Made by a program: the position numbers and the translations under genes. Under the pieces are notes generated by a model. It had not been told where the DNA came from and searched no databases. It was given only the letters and a program-made list of their open reading frames with translations. A DNA stretch of 64,000 nucleotides, taken from NCBI RefSeq assembly GCF_026278345.1, contig NZ_CP111085.1, forward strand, positions 4,033,501-4,097,500, in the 5' to 3' direction. The DNA comes from Tellurirhabdus rosea (lineage in GTDB: Bacteria > Bacteroidota > Bacteroidia > Cytophagales > Spirosomataceae). Positions 8,099-17,017 of this stretch are shown here, piece after piece; the first letter of the stretch is position 1; each line of letters opens with the position of its first letter.

Positions 8099-8781
8099 TG
8101 GTGGCTGAACTGAAAGGGGCCGGGAAGGAATACAAAATGGGCGATCAGACCATTGTCGCCCTGCAACCCACCACGCTCCAGCTGCACGAAGGGGAACTGC
8201 TGCTCATCATCGGGCCGTCCGGTTCGGGCAAAACGACGCTTCTGTCGCTGCTGGGCTGCGTCATCTATCCGAGTTACGGGGACTTGTGGGTCGATGGGCA
8301 GCATGTCAACCGGCTGAAAGAAAGCGAACTGGCGCGGCTCCGGCTGAATACCATCGGCTTTGTATTCCAGAATTTCAACCTGCTGGCCCCGCTGACGGCC
8401 GAACAGAATGTGCTGATGCCGCTTCAGCTTCAGGGCGTTCCGGCCGCCGATGCCCGCCAGCGCACCGAACGGGCCCTGGCGACGGTGGGCATGACCGACC
8501 GGCGTCGCAACCTGCCCCGCGAACTGTCGGGCGGACAGCAGCAGCGCATTGCCATCGCCCGGGCGCTGGTCACCAATCCGAAACTAGTGCTCTGCGACGA
8601 ACCGACGGCTTCGCTCGACAAAGATTCGCTCGGGGTGGTCATGCACGAACTCCGGCAACTGGCCGACGGCGGGAAATCGGTAGCCGTGGTCACCCACGAC
8701 CCGCGCCTGAAAGAGTACGCCCACCGCATTGTGGAGGTGGACAACGGGGCGGTGCGGGAAGTGAGCGGCTTTCACGATTAG
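8098..8781 (+). CDS. ABC transporter ATP-binding protein (MacB/LolD/DevA type)
   Basis: 227 residues, ATG start. Walker A is GPSGSGKTT (about 39-47), Q-loop FVFQNFNLL, signature LSGGQQQR (about 141), Walker B LVLCDEP and the H-loop VVTHD. The length and signature are those of ATPases that work with FtsX-like permeases. It is the first gene of an operon with a HlyD adaptor, an FtsX permease and a TolC protein. The complex resembles DevBCA-TolC or MacAB-TolC tripartite exporters that move substrates from the periplasm or inner membrane to the outside. Confidence 0.93.
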   Translation: MVAELKGAGKEYKMGDQTIVALQPTTLQLHEGELLLIIGPSGSGKTTLLSLLGCVIYPSYGDLWVDGQHVNRLKESELARLRLNTIGFVFQNFNLLAPLTAEQNVLMPLQLQGVPAADARQRTERALATVGMTDRRRNLPRELSGGQQQRIAIARALVTNPKLVLCDEPTASLDKDSLGVVMHELRQLADGGKSVAVVTHDPRLKEYAHRIVEVDNGAVREVSGFHD

Positions 8782-8835
8782 CCAAAGCCCAAACCTGACA
8801 ATGATTACCAGCACGATGACTCAATCAATTCACGC

Positions 8836-9801
8836 ATGAAAAAGCTATGTATCGGGGCGCTCGCCACTCTGTTGCTGACGGGCTGCGGCGGGGAGGCTGA
8901 AAAACAGGACCAGCCGGACTCGACGCGCACCGTCCGGACGCCCGCCCGCGTCGATCAGGTGCTCGGCATCGCCGTTATCGAGCCGCAGAACCGCATTGCC
9001 GCCCTGTCGGCCGAAACCGGCGGACTGGTTCGGGAGGTACGGGTGAACATCGGCGAAAAGCTCACCAAAGGTCAGGTGATTCTGACGATGGACAAGGCCC
9101 TCGAAGCCGCCCAGCTCAAACAGGCCACCAGCAAAATCAGGACCCAGGAGGATGCCGTTGAAACGGCCCGGCAAAACGTCCAGACCCTGCGCGTTCAGCT
9201 CGATAAGGCCCGCGCTGACCACCAGCGCAACGAAACGCTGTTTCGCGGCAATGCTCTGACGCAGAAGGAACTGGACGATTCCCGTTACCAGATCACCAAC
9301 CTGGAACAGCAGGTCCGGGCGGCCGACGCGCAGGTAAAGCAGGCCCAGGCGCGCATCGGCGAGCTGCGGGCCGACATCAATTATTTCAACACCTCGGAAA
9401 GCAAGAAAGTGGTGCGCGCCCCGGCCGACGGAACGCTGCTGTCGCTGGATGCGAAGGTGGGGCAGTACCTGTCCGGAAACCAGTCCATCGGCGATTTTGC
9501 CCCCGCCGGACCGATTGTGGCCGTAACCGAAATCGACGAGCTGTTTGCGCTGCGGGTAAAAGTGGGGCAGAAGGCCGTTATCCGGCCGCAGGGCAGCGAC
9601 GAGACGCTGAGCACCGGGACGGTCGTTCTGGCCTCGCCCTATCTCCGCAAAAAATCCCTTTTCGCCGACAACGCCGCCAACCTTGAAGACCGCCGCGTCC
9701 GCGAAGTACGCGTCCGCCTCGACAACCCGGAAAAAGTCCTGCTGGGAGCGAGAGTGGAATGTTTGATAGATACAAAAATGAATTCAGACAGAAATGAATA
9801 A
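8836..9801 (+). CDS. HlyD/DevB-type periplasmic adaptor lipoprotein
   Basis: 321 residues, ATG start. The lipoprotein signal (LLLTGC, Cys17) anchors it in a membrane. The split lipoyl domain is at about 55-80 and 190-215 (VREVRVNIGEKLTKGQVI; VRAPADGTLLSLDAKVGQ), with a long coiled-coil hairpin between them (about 90-180). A beta-barrel domain follows. It should bridge the permease and the TolC channel. The last residues (NSDRNE and TAA) are encoded by the first AATGAATA units of the inverted repeat at 9791, so the natural C-terminus may have been remodelled by the repeat. Confidence 0.92.
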   Translation: MKKLCIGALATLLLTGCGGEAEKQDQPDSTRTVRTPARVDQVLGIAVIEPQNRIAALSAETGGLVREVRVNIGEKLTKGQVILTMDKALEAAQLKQATSKIRTQEDAVETARQNVQTLRVQLDKARADHQRNETLFRGNALTQKELDDSRYQITNLEQQVRAADAQVKQAQARIGELRADINYFNTSESKKVVRAPADGTLLSLDAKVGQYLSGNQSIGDFAPAGPIVAVTEIDELFALRVKVGQKAVIRPQGSDETLSTGTVVLASPYLRKKSLFADNAANLEDRRVREVRVRLDNPEKVLLGARVECLIDTKMNSDRNE

Positions 9802-9883
9802 TGAATAATGAATGAGAGCGGCAGACTGCAACGAAAGCATTGCCGACAGCTTAAAGACCAGCCTTTCATTATTCATTAAAAAA
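9791..9883. repeat. Intergenic inverted repeat inside the efflux operon, GAATAAT-unit arms
   Basis: The left arm consists of AATGAATA/ATGAATAATGAATGA units at 9791-9817. The right arm TTTCATTATTCATT lies at 9865-9878. The interior contains GAGCGGCAGACTGCAACG, related to the GCGG..GC..CGG cores of other copies. It lies between the adaptor and permease genes, which are transcribed together. Confidence 0.75.
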
Positions 9884-9888
9884 ACGTC

Positions 9889-11013
9889 ATGCTACGAACC
9901 GCTTTCAACTTCATCAGATACGACCGGCCGAAATCCATCGGCGCGCTGGCGGGCATCGTGATTTCGGTGTTTCTGGTCGGGCAGCAGGCGGGGATTTTCA
10001 TCTTCCTGACCGATGCCATGAAAAGCATTGTCGCCAACAACAGCGGCTACATCTGGGTGACCGACGAAACCACGACCAACGCCAACCAGGTGTCGCCGCT
10101 GGACGTACGCATCGGGCAGGAAATCGCCTCGCTGCCCGGCGTGGAGCGGGTGTACCCCGTGGTGATCGGAGCCGGCGGGGCCAAGTTTGCCAACGGCACG
10201 ACCGGCGGTTTTTCGGTCGTGGGCTCGCAGGCCCCGGATTTTGTCGGCGGTCCGTGGCGGCTTTATACGGCCAAACCCGGCGACATGCTGCCGGAGGGCG
10301 CGGTCATCACCGACTTCTACGATTCCAAAGCCCTCGGCGGTCTGCAGCCCGGCGACTATTTTGAAATCAACGGCAAAAAGGTGTACAACGCCGGACTGAC
10401 CCGCGGAACCCGCAGTTTCGGAGGCGGCCTGCTGGCGTTCACAACGATCGAACGGGCGCGCTACCTGACCAATTTCCGCAGCGACCGGGTGTCGTTTTAC
10501 CTCGTCAAACAAAAAGCGGGCATCGTGCCGGACAGCGTCATCCGGGCCATCAACCGCAGCATCAACGGCGTGCGGGCGTGGGAAGCCGCCGTGCTGGCCG
10601 AAACGACGGTCAACACGGTGCTGGCGACCAACGGCATTGCGGCCTCTTTCGGAAGCCTGATCGGGTTTGCCATTATTTCCGGACTGGTGATTATCGGCCT
10701 GACGCTTTATTCCGCCGCCATCGACCGCATCAAGGATTACGGCACCCTGAAGGCCATCGGAGCCACAAACGGGTACGTGAGCAAGCTCATTCTGTCGCAG
10801 GCGCTGCTGTTTGCGCTGGTGGGTTACGCCGTCGGGCGGGGCATGGTGGAAGGGTTCCGGCAGGGCATCGCCCAATCCGGCACGCTGTTCTTTTTTCCGC
10901 TCTGGTTCGAATTCGCCCTCTTTTTCGTGACCCTCTTTATCGCGCTGGGCGGCAGTCTGTTTGCCATCCGCCGCATCAATTCGCTGGAACCCGCAACGGT
11001 ATTCCGGGGCTGA
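9889..11013 (+). CDS. ABC transporter permease, FtsX/DevC type
   Basis: 374 residues, ATG start. One N-terminal membrane helix (about 17-38), a large periplasmic domain (about 40-260), then three C-terminal helices with the FtsX-family segment KDYGTLKAIGATNGYV at about 285-300. This topology is that of DevC and MacB-like permeases without a fused ATPase. The ATPase is encoded at 8098 and the adaptor at 8836. Confidence 0.92.
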   Translation: MLRTAFNFIRYDRPKSIGALAGIVISVFLVGQQAGIFIFLTDAMKSIVANNSGYIWVTDETTTNANQVSPLDVRIGQEIASLPGVERVYPVVIGAGGAKFANGTTGGFSVVGSQAPDFVGGPWRLYTAKPGDMLPEGAVITDFYDSKALGGLQPGDYFEINGKKVYNAGLTRGTRSFGGGLLAFTTIERARYLTNFRSDRVSFYLVKQKAGIVPDSVIRAINRSINGVRAWEAAVLAETTVNTVLATNGIAASFGSLIGFAIISGLVIIGLTLYSAAIDRIKDYGTLKAIGATNGYVSKLILSQALLFALVGYAVGRGMVEGFRQGIAQSGTLFFFPLWFEFALFFVTLFIALGGSLFAIRRINSLEPATVFRG

Positions 11014-11015
11014 TG

Positions 11016-11197
11016 TCAATTGAGTGAATTGGGATTGAGCGGTCTGCGTGGCGGCGATTGGAAAACGCGCGAAATGAGTTTAACACGAATCCAAAGGTGG
11101 TATGATGTACAGAATCGATAAAATTTTGGTGTTGATGGGCTTAACAAGTCTGCTGGCGGCCTCTCTCAACCTCTCAATCGCTCAATCGCTCAACCGG
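11016..11197. repeat. Inverted repeat with right arm inside the TolC signal-peptide coding region
   Basis: The left arm (about 11018-11042) reads TTGAGTGAATTGGGATTGAGCGG. The right arm (about 11163-11196) is a tandem of CTCAATCG/CTCAACC units, complementary to GATTGAGC. The right arm lies within the TolC gene and is translated as the LNLSIAQSLN stretch of the signal peptide. The middle contains GCGGTCTGCGTGGCGG, similar to cores elsewhere. Confidence 0.6.
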
Positions 11198-12436
11198 CTT
11201 TCCCTCGCCGACGCCCTCCGCCTCGCCGAACAAAACCGGATTGAGGTGAAAGTCCAGCAGACGCAGGTTCAGCTGGCGGGCAATCAGGAAGCGATTCGCC
11301 GGGCGGCCTGGCTACCACAGGTTAATGCCGGGGCGGACATCCGCTGGAACACGCAGATTCAGCGGAACATCATTCCGAATGCGCCGTTCGCCAACGGGCA
11401 GGACGTGGTGCTGCGTTTCGGCACGCCCATCAACAACCTGCTGAACGCCCAGGCCGAACAGAAAATCTACGACGCGCAGTCGCGTATCGACCGGCAACTG
11501 AACCAGACGGCCGTACAAACGCAGGAAGTCATTCTCGAACGGCAGCGGCAGGACATCCGGTCGCAGGTGACGGAGGCGTACTACGGAGCGGTTTTCAACC
11601 GGGAGAAACTGCGGCTTTCGGAAGCGGCCCGGCAGCGGGCGGAAGGCTACCTCGAACAGGCACGCACCCGCTACGGCGCCGGAACGCTGCTGCAAACGGA
11701 CCTGAGCCGGTTTGAGTTGGATTTGCGAAACGCCGACCTGAGCCGACGCAACGACCAGCGGGACTACACGCTTAGTCTGGAAACGCTCCGCTACCGCCTG
11801 AACCTGCCCGACGGTCAGACGGTGGTGCCCGCCGACTCGCTGCGGCAGTTGTTCGGCCAGCCCACGCCGGTAGACGCGAATACCGCCGCCCGGCTGGAAC
11901 TGAAGCAGGAAGACCTTACCCGGCAAACGGCCCTGCTCAACGGTCGGCGGCAACGGGCGCAGCTTTCGCCGGTGGTGTCGGCCTACGGAGCGTATTTTTT
12001 GCAACAACTGCACGACACGTTCAACCCGTTTGCTTCCGGGACGTGGTTTCCGTACAATTATCTGGGCGTGCGGTTGAATGTGCCGCTTTTCGACGGTCGG
12101 CAGGCCCGGCTGAACGAGCGTCAGAACGGGCTTCAGGCGCAGATCAGCCAGCAGAATCGCCAGCGACTGCAAAACGATTTCGACTATGAACTAAAAACGG
12201 CGCAGAACACTCTGGCCCAGGCCCGCGACAATCTGGCCGAAACGGAGCGCAACATCGCCCAGGCCCGCGCCATCCTGGCTATCGACCGCGTCCGTTTCGA
12301 TGCCGGAACGCTGCTGCTGGCCGACTTCCGCAACAGCGAGTACACCCTGCAACAGGCGGAGAACAATTACCTCCAGGCCGTCTACAACGTGCTGTCCGGA
12401 CAACTGGCGGTGCGCCGGGCAACAGGCAACCTGTAA
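11102..12436 (+). CDS. TolC-family outer membrane efflux protein
   Basis: 444 residues from ATG at 11102 (a second ATG follows at once). The signal peptide ends near SIAQ, at about residue 28. Two outer-membrane-efflux repeats follow (about 30-230 and 250-440), with the periodic coiled-coil pattern LRLAEQNRIEVKVQQTQVQLA and ENNYLQAVYNVLSGQLAVRRATG. It is the last gene of the efflux operon and supplies the outer-membrane channel. The signal peptide contains a repeat-derived stretch (see 11016-11197). Confidence 0.92.
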   Translation: MMYRIDKILVLMGLTSLLAASLNLSIAQSLNRLSLADALRLAEQNRIEVKVQQTQVQLAGNQEAIRRAAWLPQVNAGADIRWNTQIQRNIIPNAPFANGQDVVLRFGTPINNLLNAQAEQKIYDAQSRIDRQLNQTAVQTQEVILERQRQDIRSQVTEAYYGAVFNREKLRLSEAARQRAEGYLEQARTRYGAGTLLQTDLSRFELDLRNADLSRRNDQRDYTLSLETLRYRLNLPDGQTVVPADSLRQLFGQPTPVDANTAARLELKQEDLTRQTALLNGRRQRAQLSPVVSAYGAYFLQQLHDTFNPFASGTWFPYNYLGVRLNVPLFDGRQARLNERQNGLQAQISQQNRQRLQNDFDYELKTAQNTLAQARDNLAETERNIAQARAILAIDRVRFDAGTLLLADFRNSEYTLQQAENNYLQAVYNVLSGQLAVRRATGNL

Positions 12437-12438
12437 CC

Positions 12439-12574
12439 CCGGAACCTGTATCCCCGAAATTTATTCCGGGTGATTTTTAAAGCTCAACAGCTTGAGAACC
12501 AACCAGGGTAAGTTCTTGGGTACAAGCAATTCAAAGACTACCCGGAATAAATTCCGGGGGTACAGATTCCGGGG
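12439..12574. repeat. Intergenic inverted repeat between convergent genes, 31-33 bp arms
   Basis: The left arm at 12441-12471 (GGAACCTGTATCCCC... ATTCCGGGT) pairs with 12540-12572 with about four mismatches. The unit ACCTGTAACCCCGG/ACCTGTATCCCCG is repeated at the left edge, and its first copy includes the TAA stop of the TolC gene. It lies between two convergent genes and probably also ends transcription. Confidence 0.8.
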
Positions 12575-12577
12575 CGG

Positions 12578-13900
12578 TCATTTTTCAAACTCAATGATAT
12601 GCTCCGACTTGTACTCGCTCCGTTCGGGCCGGATGTTCTTCACAAACAGCCGCGCCCGTTTGCCCAGACGCAGGCAGGTGTGCCTGTTTTTGATGTCTTC
12701 CGGCGTATTCATCGGCTGGAGGGACGGATACCAGAGGGTGTACCCCGGCCGGTCGAGCAGGAGCCGCGGCCGGGTCCAGTCCTGCGAGTTGTTGCCCGCT
12801 CCTAAATCCTTGTGCGGGTTGAAGGAAATATAGATACTGCTGCCTTTCCAGGACGTGCCCGTCACCTTACCCATCAGCATCACCCAGCAGTTGAGGTAGG
12901 TGTTCCAGCTAACGGACGGACCCCAGTGAAAGCCGCCGGTGGGCGAGGACGCCGGTCCGCCGCCTTCCGCCGCCGGGATTTGGAGCGCCGCCACCGGAGC
13001 GCCGATGCGGTCGTGGGCGGCGTTGAAGCCTTGGCCGTCCCAGCGGCGGGCTTTGCCGGACGGATTGTCCAGGTCGCTCAGGCGGATGCGGGCGATGCTG
13101 ATGCACTGGCCGCTGGCCTCCTTTTCCCGGTTGTACTGCGCTTCGTTGTAGTCGCCCGGATACCCGTATTCTCCGTAAAACAGATACAGATAGTCGCCGC
13201 TGGCAACGGCTGAAGGGTCACCGACACCGCCCGCGAAGGTTTCGGAGGTATTGTGCGGTTTCAGAATAAGGCGGGGCTGATGATCTTCCAGAAACAGGCC
13301 CCGGTTCGACCAGCTCCGGCCGCCGTCGGTGGACTTCATGATTCCGATGCGCGGTACGGCGGCGGGCGAAGTCGGCCCTTTGAGGCCCTGAGGCCATTTT
13401 TCGTCCCTGTACCCGTGGCCTGTTTTGGGGTCGTAAGGCAGGGTAGAAGGGTAGTTTTCATTGTGGTAAACGGCGTAAAGCGTGCGGCCGGAGCTGTCGG
13501 CGGGCGACTGGTAGACCGTTTCGAACCAGACCGCCCCGTGCAGGCCCGGTTGACCGATGGGCGCGTTGGCGGGCATCCGGGGTTCTGTAAAATCGTCGGG
13601 TTTGCTCAGAAACGCCTCGTCGGCATTGCGGCCGTCGGCAAACTTCAGGTCGCGGGCGTTGCCCCAGAGCGGGTCTTCGCCGTATTTGCCCGGAAAAATC
13701 CGGAACGTATCGCCCACCCAGGCTTCGGCCATGTTGCAGTCCACGAACGAATTGAACAGAAATTTTTCGGCCGGAATGAGTTTGAACCGGGGATTGAAAT
13801 CGTCGCTTTGGGCTTCTTGTTTGCCGGAACAGCCCGTCAGAGAAACGGCACCCGCCACAATCGAGGAGGCAAGCAGCGCGCGCAGAAAAGTACGAGGCAT
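12578..13900 (-). CDS. Secreted lipoprotein with sialidase-like beta-propeller
   Basis: 440 residues, ATG start. The lipoprotein signal ends in SLTGC (Cys24). The body has propeller character with one clear Asp-box (STDGGRSWSNRG, about 190) and the segments GDPSAVASGDYLYLFYGEYG and GGFHWGPSVSWNTYLNCWVML, which resemble blades of five-bladed glycoside hydrolases of the sialidase/GH43-like superfamily. I cannot assign catalytic residues or a named family. It is expected on the periplasmic or outer face of the cell envelope. Transcribed alone. Confidence 0.75.
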   Translation of the reverse strand: MPRTFLRALLASSIVAGAVSLTGCSGKQEAQSDDFNPRFKLIPAEKFLFNSFVDCNMAEAWVGDTFRIFPGKYGEDPLWGNARDLKFADGRNADEAFLSKPDDFTEPRMPANAPIGQPGLHGAVWFETVYQSPADSSGRTLYAVYHNENYPSTLPYDPKTGHGYRDEKWPQGLKGPTSPAAVPRIGIMKSTDGGRSWSNRGLFLEDHQPRLILKPHNTSETFAGGVGDPSAVASGDYLYLFYGEYGYPGDYNEAQYNREKEASGQCISIARIRLSDLDNPSGKARRWDGQGFNAAHDRIGAPVAALQIPAAEGGGPASSPTGGFHWGPSVSWNTYLNCWVMLMGKVTGTSWKGSSIYISFNPHKDLGAGNNSQDWTRPRLLLDRPGYTLWYPSLQPMNTPEDIKNRHTCLRLGKRARLFVKNIRPERSEYKSEHIIEFEK

Positions 13901-14001
13901 GCGGAGGGTTGCGGTTTAAGAGTTTTTGATAAACGGTCGCTATAAATCTAACAAAAACCCGAAGTTTGCAACCATCAAGCCAAGCCGAATCTCCGCCCTG
14001 T

Positions 14002-14766
14002 ATGCCCCAGAAAGATTTTCTTGCCCTGCTGACCCGCCTGTTTCTCGGCTACCTTTTTCTGTCCGCCGGACTCTGCAAACTGACCGACGGCCATTTCGGA
14101 CAACTGATGGGCCCGCCCGGATTCATCAAAATGCTGGAGCCGCACGGTCTGGGCGGGTTCGGGGTGTTTGTGGCCGTAACGCAGGTCATCACCGGCGCGC
14201 TCGTTCTTTCGCAGCGGTACAGCCTCCTCGGACTGGTGGCGCTCGTGCCGATGAACCTGAGCATGCTGGCCGTGACGATTTCGCAGAACTGGCAGGGTAC
14301 GCCCTACGTCGATGCTGTATTTACACTGATGAACGGGCTGGTGCTGCTTTACGAGTGGAACACGCTGAAGGTTTTTGTGCTGCCGGACGCCGAGCGGCAA
14401 CCCCTGCCGCCGCGCACAAACCAGTTTTTCCCGAATTTTCCGCTGGCTTTGGGCGTCGTCGGAGCCGCGGCGGTGGCGAGTGCCGTTGCCCGCTTCGATG
14501 CGACGCTGACGCTTTTTCCGGCCGTGGCCTGTTTTCTGCTGACCTACGCCAACGTGCTGACGTTCCGGTCGTTTACTGTTCTCGATAAAACGATTGTGCT
14601 GCTGTCACTGCTGGCGATTCTGTCGATCACCTTCGGGCACCAGCTCAAAGGGTTCCGGATTAATCCCATGCTGGTTTTTGCCGTCATGTGCTTATTGATT
14701 GTGGGCCTGCTCGGTCTGCGTCAGGTTGGCTTTTTTCGCCGGAAAATAGCGGCGCATCGCCCATAG
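14002..14766 (+). CDS. DoxX-like membrane protein
   Basis: 254 residues from ATG at 14002 (MPQKDFLALLTRLFLG); a TTG 12 codons upstream is less likely. The N-terminal half has four membrane helices with the DoxX/MauE pattern GYLFLSAGLCKLTD and FGVFVAVTQVITG. The C-terminal half has about four more helices. DoxX proteins are redox-associated or unknown. The last 75 nt overlap the 3' end of the convergent MFS gene. The overlapped part encodes the final helix here and the tail of the other protein. Confidence 0.8.
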   Translation: MPQKDFLALLTRLFLGYLFLSAGLCKLTDGHFGQLMGPPGFIKMLEPHGLGGFGVFVAVTQVITGALVLSQRYSLLGLVALVPMNLSMLAVTISQNWQGTPYVDAVFTLMNGLVLLYEWNTLKVFVLPDAERQPLPPRTNQFFPNFPLALGVVGAAAVASAVARFDATLTLFPAVACFLLTYANVLTFRSFTVLDKTIVLLSLLAILSITFGHQLKGFRINPMLVFAVMCLLIVGLLGLRQVGFFRRKIAAHRP

Positions 14767-15885
14767 ACCCAGCACCGGCCCCGGCAGCAGCGCCCAGAAC
14801 GAATACGCCGAGCGCGCCGGACCTTCCAGCAGCCACGCCATCAGTTGAATGGACGCAATGGTGATCGAAAAGCCGAGGCAGGTCACCAGCGTCAGGATGC
14901 TGCCGCGCACTTCCGACGGGGCGTGGGCCGAAACCAGGGTGGAAAACTGCGGTGAATCGCCCGCCGCCGCCGCCCCCCAGACGAGCAGGAAGGTCAGAAA
15001 AACCACCGGCGGCTGGTCGATAAACAAAGGCAGCGTCAGGATGCACAGCCCGGAAAGGAGCAGTTGGCCCGCCGCCACCCGGTGACTGCCCCATCGGAGG
15101 GCCAGCAACCCGCCGCCCGCACAGCCGACAAAGCCCGCCGCAATGCCCGCAAAAGACCAGAGCGACACGTTCAGCCCGGCGGCGGGATGAAGCGCCAGAT
15201 ACAGCGCCAGCAAAGTTGGCAGAAACGCCCAGACGGTGTACAGTTCCCACATGTGCCCGAAATACCCCAGTGCCGCCGAACGCAGCCGCGAGGGCCAAAA
15301 GAGCGTCCGGAGCACGTTTCGGTCGAGTTGCACGGACAGCCCGGCGGGCGGCCTGGAAGGAATGGCCGCGAACAGCAGAACTCCGCCCGTCACCGCCAGC
15401 AGACTGACGCCCAGCAGCACCGTCCGGTACGGCAGCGTAGCTCCGAGACCCCGCAGCAGATGCGGAAAAGCCGTTCCCAGCACCAGCGCCCCGACCAGAA
15501 ACCCCATTGCCCGCCCCAGCACCGGCCGGAACCAGTCCGCGGCAATCTTCATCCCGACCGGATAAACGCCCGCCAGAAAGAATCCTGTCCCAAACCGGCT
15601 CAGCAGCAACGTCTCCGTTTGGAGCGGCCCAATCAAAATTGCGGCATTGGCGCCCGCTGCCAGAAGGACAGAAACGAGGAAAACCGCCGAAGCGGGGTAC
15701 CGGTCCGACAGCGTCAGCAGGGCGTAAACCAGCGTCCCGGCGATAAAACCGAGCTGAACCGCCGAAGTGATCCACCCGCTGCCCGGCATCATCGGCAAAT
15801 CCCGAAGAACCGCATTCCCCGCAAACCAAAGCGAAGTCCCGGCAAACTGGGCAAAAACAAGAATCAGAAGGCGGGAGGTAGTCAA
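14692..15885 (-). CDS. MFS transporter (YNFM/CynX-like)
   Basis: 397 residues with a TTG start at 15885. There is no ATG upstream in frame, and the first helix begins eight residues in (LILVFAQFAGTSLWFAG), so an internal ATG (residue 32) would cut it off. Twelve helices are predicted; segments such as FFLAGVYPVGMKIAADW and GALVLGTAFPHL are of major-facilitator type. The substrate is unknown. It overlaps the DoxX-like gene tail to tail by 75 nt. Confidence 0.82.
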   Translation of the reverse strand: MTTSRLLILVFAQFAGTSLWFAGNAVLRDLPMMPGSGWITSAVQLGFIAGTLVYALLTLSDRYPASAVFLVSVLLAAGANAAILIGPLQTETLLLSRFGTGFFLAGVYPVGMKIAADWFRPVLGRAMGFLVGALVLGTAFPHLLRGLGATLPYRTVLLGVSLLAVTGGVLLFAAIPSRPPAGLSVQLDRNVLRTLFWPSRLRSAALGYFGHMWELYTVWAFLPTLLALYLALHPAAGLNVSLWSFAGIAAGFVGCAGGGLLALRWGSHRVAAGQLLLSGLCILTLPLFIDQPPVVFLTFLLVWGAAAAGDSPQFSTLVSAHAPSEVRGSILTLVTCLGFSITIASIQLMAWLLEGPARSAYSFWALLPGPVLGLWAMRRYFPAKKANLTQTEQAHNQ

Positions 15886-15888
15886 GGG

Positions 15889-16008
15889 AGGTAGGAGGTG
15901 GTTAGGTATGAGGTAGGAGGTATAAGGTAGGAGGTATAAGGTGGGAGGTAGGAGAGGGCTTTCAGGTTATAACCTCATACCTATCACCTCATACCTCCCA
16001 CCTCTTTC
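15889..16008. repeat. Intergenic inverted repeat, GAGGTATAAG/GAGGTAG-unit arms
   Basis: The left arm is a run of GAGGTAGGAGGTATAAGGT variants (15889-15955). The right arm (15968-16005) is the complement, made of CCTCATACCTATCACCTC units. The pairing is imperfect but extends for about 40 bp. It lies between two minus-strand genes. Confidence 0.75.
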
Positions 16009-16906
16009 AATACGTTTTCGTCATGTCTGCGGGGATGGCGAGGACGAAATCCGCGAGGTTTTCGGCGGATTTTTCGGGGCGGGTGATGTCTTCGGATTCG
16101 AAGGAAGAAAGGGTAACGATCTTCAGATTCGGGTTCTGCTGGCGGAGGTACCAGACGATGCCTTCGAAATTTTTGGAATGGTAATCGCCGTTGAAATGTA
16201 GCATCGTTTTGCCCGGCGACCAGGCTTTCAGAATCCGGTCGGCCATCGTAGCGTCCTTGATGGCCTGGGCCCGGGCGAAATTCGCGGCGGCTTCGCTGGC
16301 GGCCCCGTGCGGATTCTCGTTGCCGTGACCGCCCATCATGCCGAGCATAGCCTTGTAGCCGGGCAGGTTCAGGTCAACCGTGAGCGGGAGGGGAGCAATG
16401 AACGCTTTTTCGTTCGCCGGCAATGGGTCCAGAGCCGCCAGTCCCTGCCGGGCGACGGTGCTGGCATACCGGCGCGGCACGTTGGTCGCCACGAACGGAA
16501 TGGTGTTCTTTTTGGCAAATTCCACCAGCGGCCGGTAGTCGGTATCGTAATTTTGCCACAGCCGCACGTCCTTACGAAACTGTTCGTCGCTCAGCTGGCC
16601 GGACAGGTATTGCGTCAGGCCCGGCTGGTTGTCGGTTTCGAACATCTCGGCGCCGTAGATCAGCTGCGCTTTTTTGGCCGCGTACAGGTCTTTGGCCAGT
16701 TGCAGTTCAAGCCAGTGGCAGATGGGGTTGTTGTGGAGTTCACCGAACAGGACCACATCGGCTTCGGCGGCCTGTTTCAGCAATTTGTCGTACGAAGCGG
16801 GTTTAAGCTTCTGATTGTAAAGGACGTAGGCGGGTTTGTCGATCATGCTCAAAAAGAGAAAACAGCAGAGCAGCAGAACGTTTCGCATTGGATAAGTCTT
16901 TGGCAT
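16007..16906 (-). CDS. ChaN-family haem-binding (iron-regulated) protein
   Basis: 299 residues from ATG at 16906; ATG at 16888 (MRNVLLLCCFLFL) is equally possible because it directly precedes the hydrophobic signal segment. The ChaN domain covers about 40-290 with VVLFGELHNNPICHWLELQLA and LIYGAEMFETDNQ, the haem-contacting region of the family, and HFNGDYHSKNFEGIVWYLR near the C-terminus. ChaN-like proteins bind haem in the envelope and are linked to iron acquisition. No iron-uptake gene is adjacent here. Confidence 0.85.
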   Translation of the reverse strand: MPKTYPMRNVLLLCCFLFLSMIDKPAYVLYNQKLKPASYDKLLKQAAEADVVLFGELHNNPICHWLELQLAKDLYAAKKAQLIYGAEMFETDNQPGLTQYLSGQLSDEQFRKDVRLWQNYDTDYRPLVEFAKKNTIPFVATNVPRRYASTVARQGLAALDPLPANEKAFIAPLPLTVDLNLPGYKAMLGMMGGHGNENPHGAASEAAANFARAQAIKDATMADRILKAWSPGKTMLHFNGDYHSKNFEGIVWYLRQQNPNLKIVTLSSFESEDITRPEKSAENLADFVLAIPADMTKTY

Positions 16907-17017
16907 AATAACCAGAAAATGCGCCACTCGCTTCCCGGCGTTTTGAAATTTATCACAATTTTAGGGAGAAAATCCGCACCGCCACTGTCCGGCGAAAATA
17001 CCGGTTGATTTAGAAAT

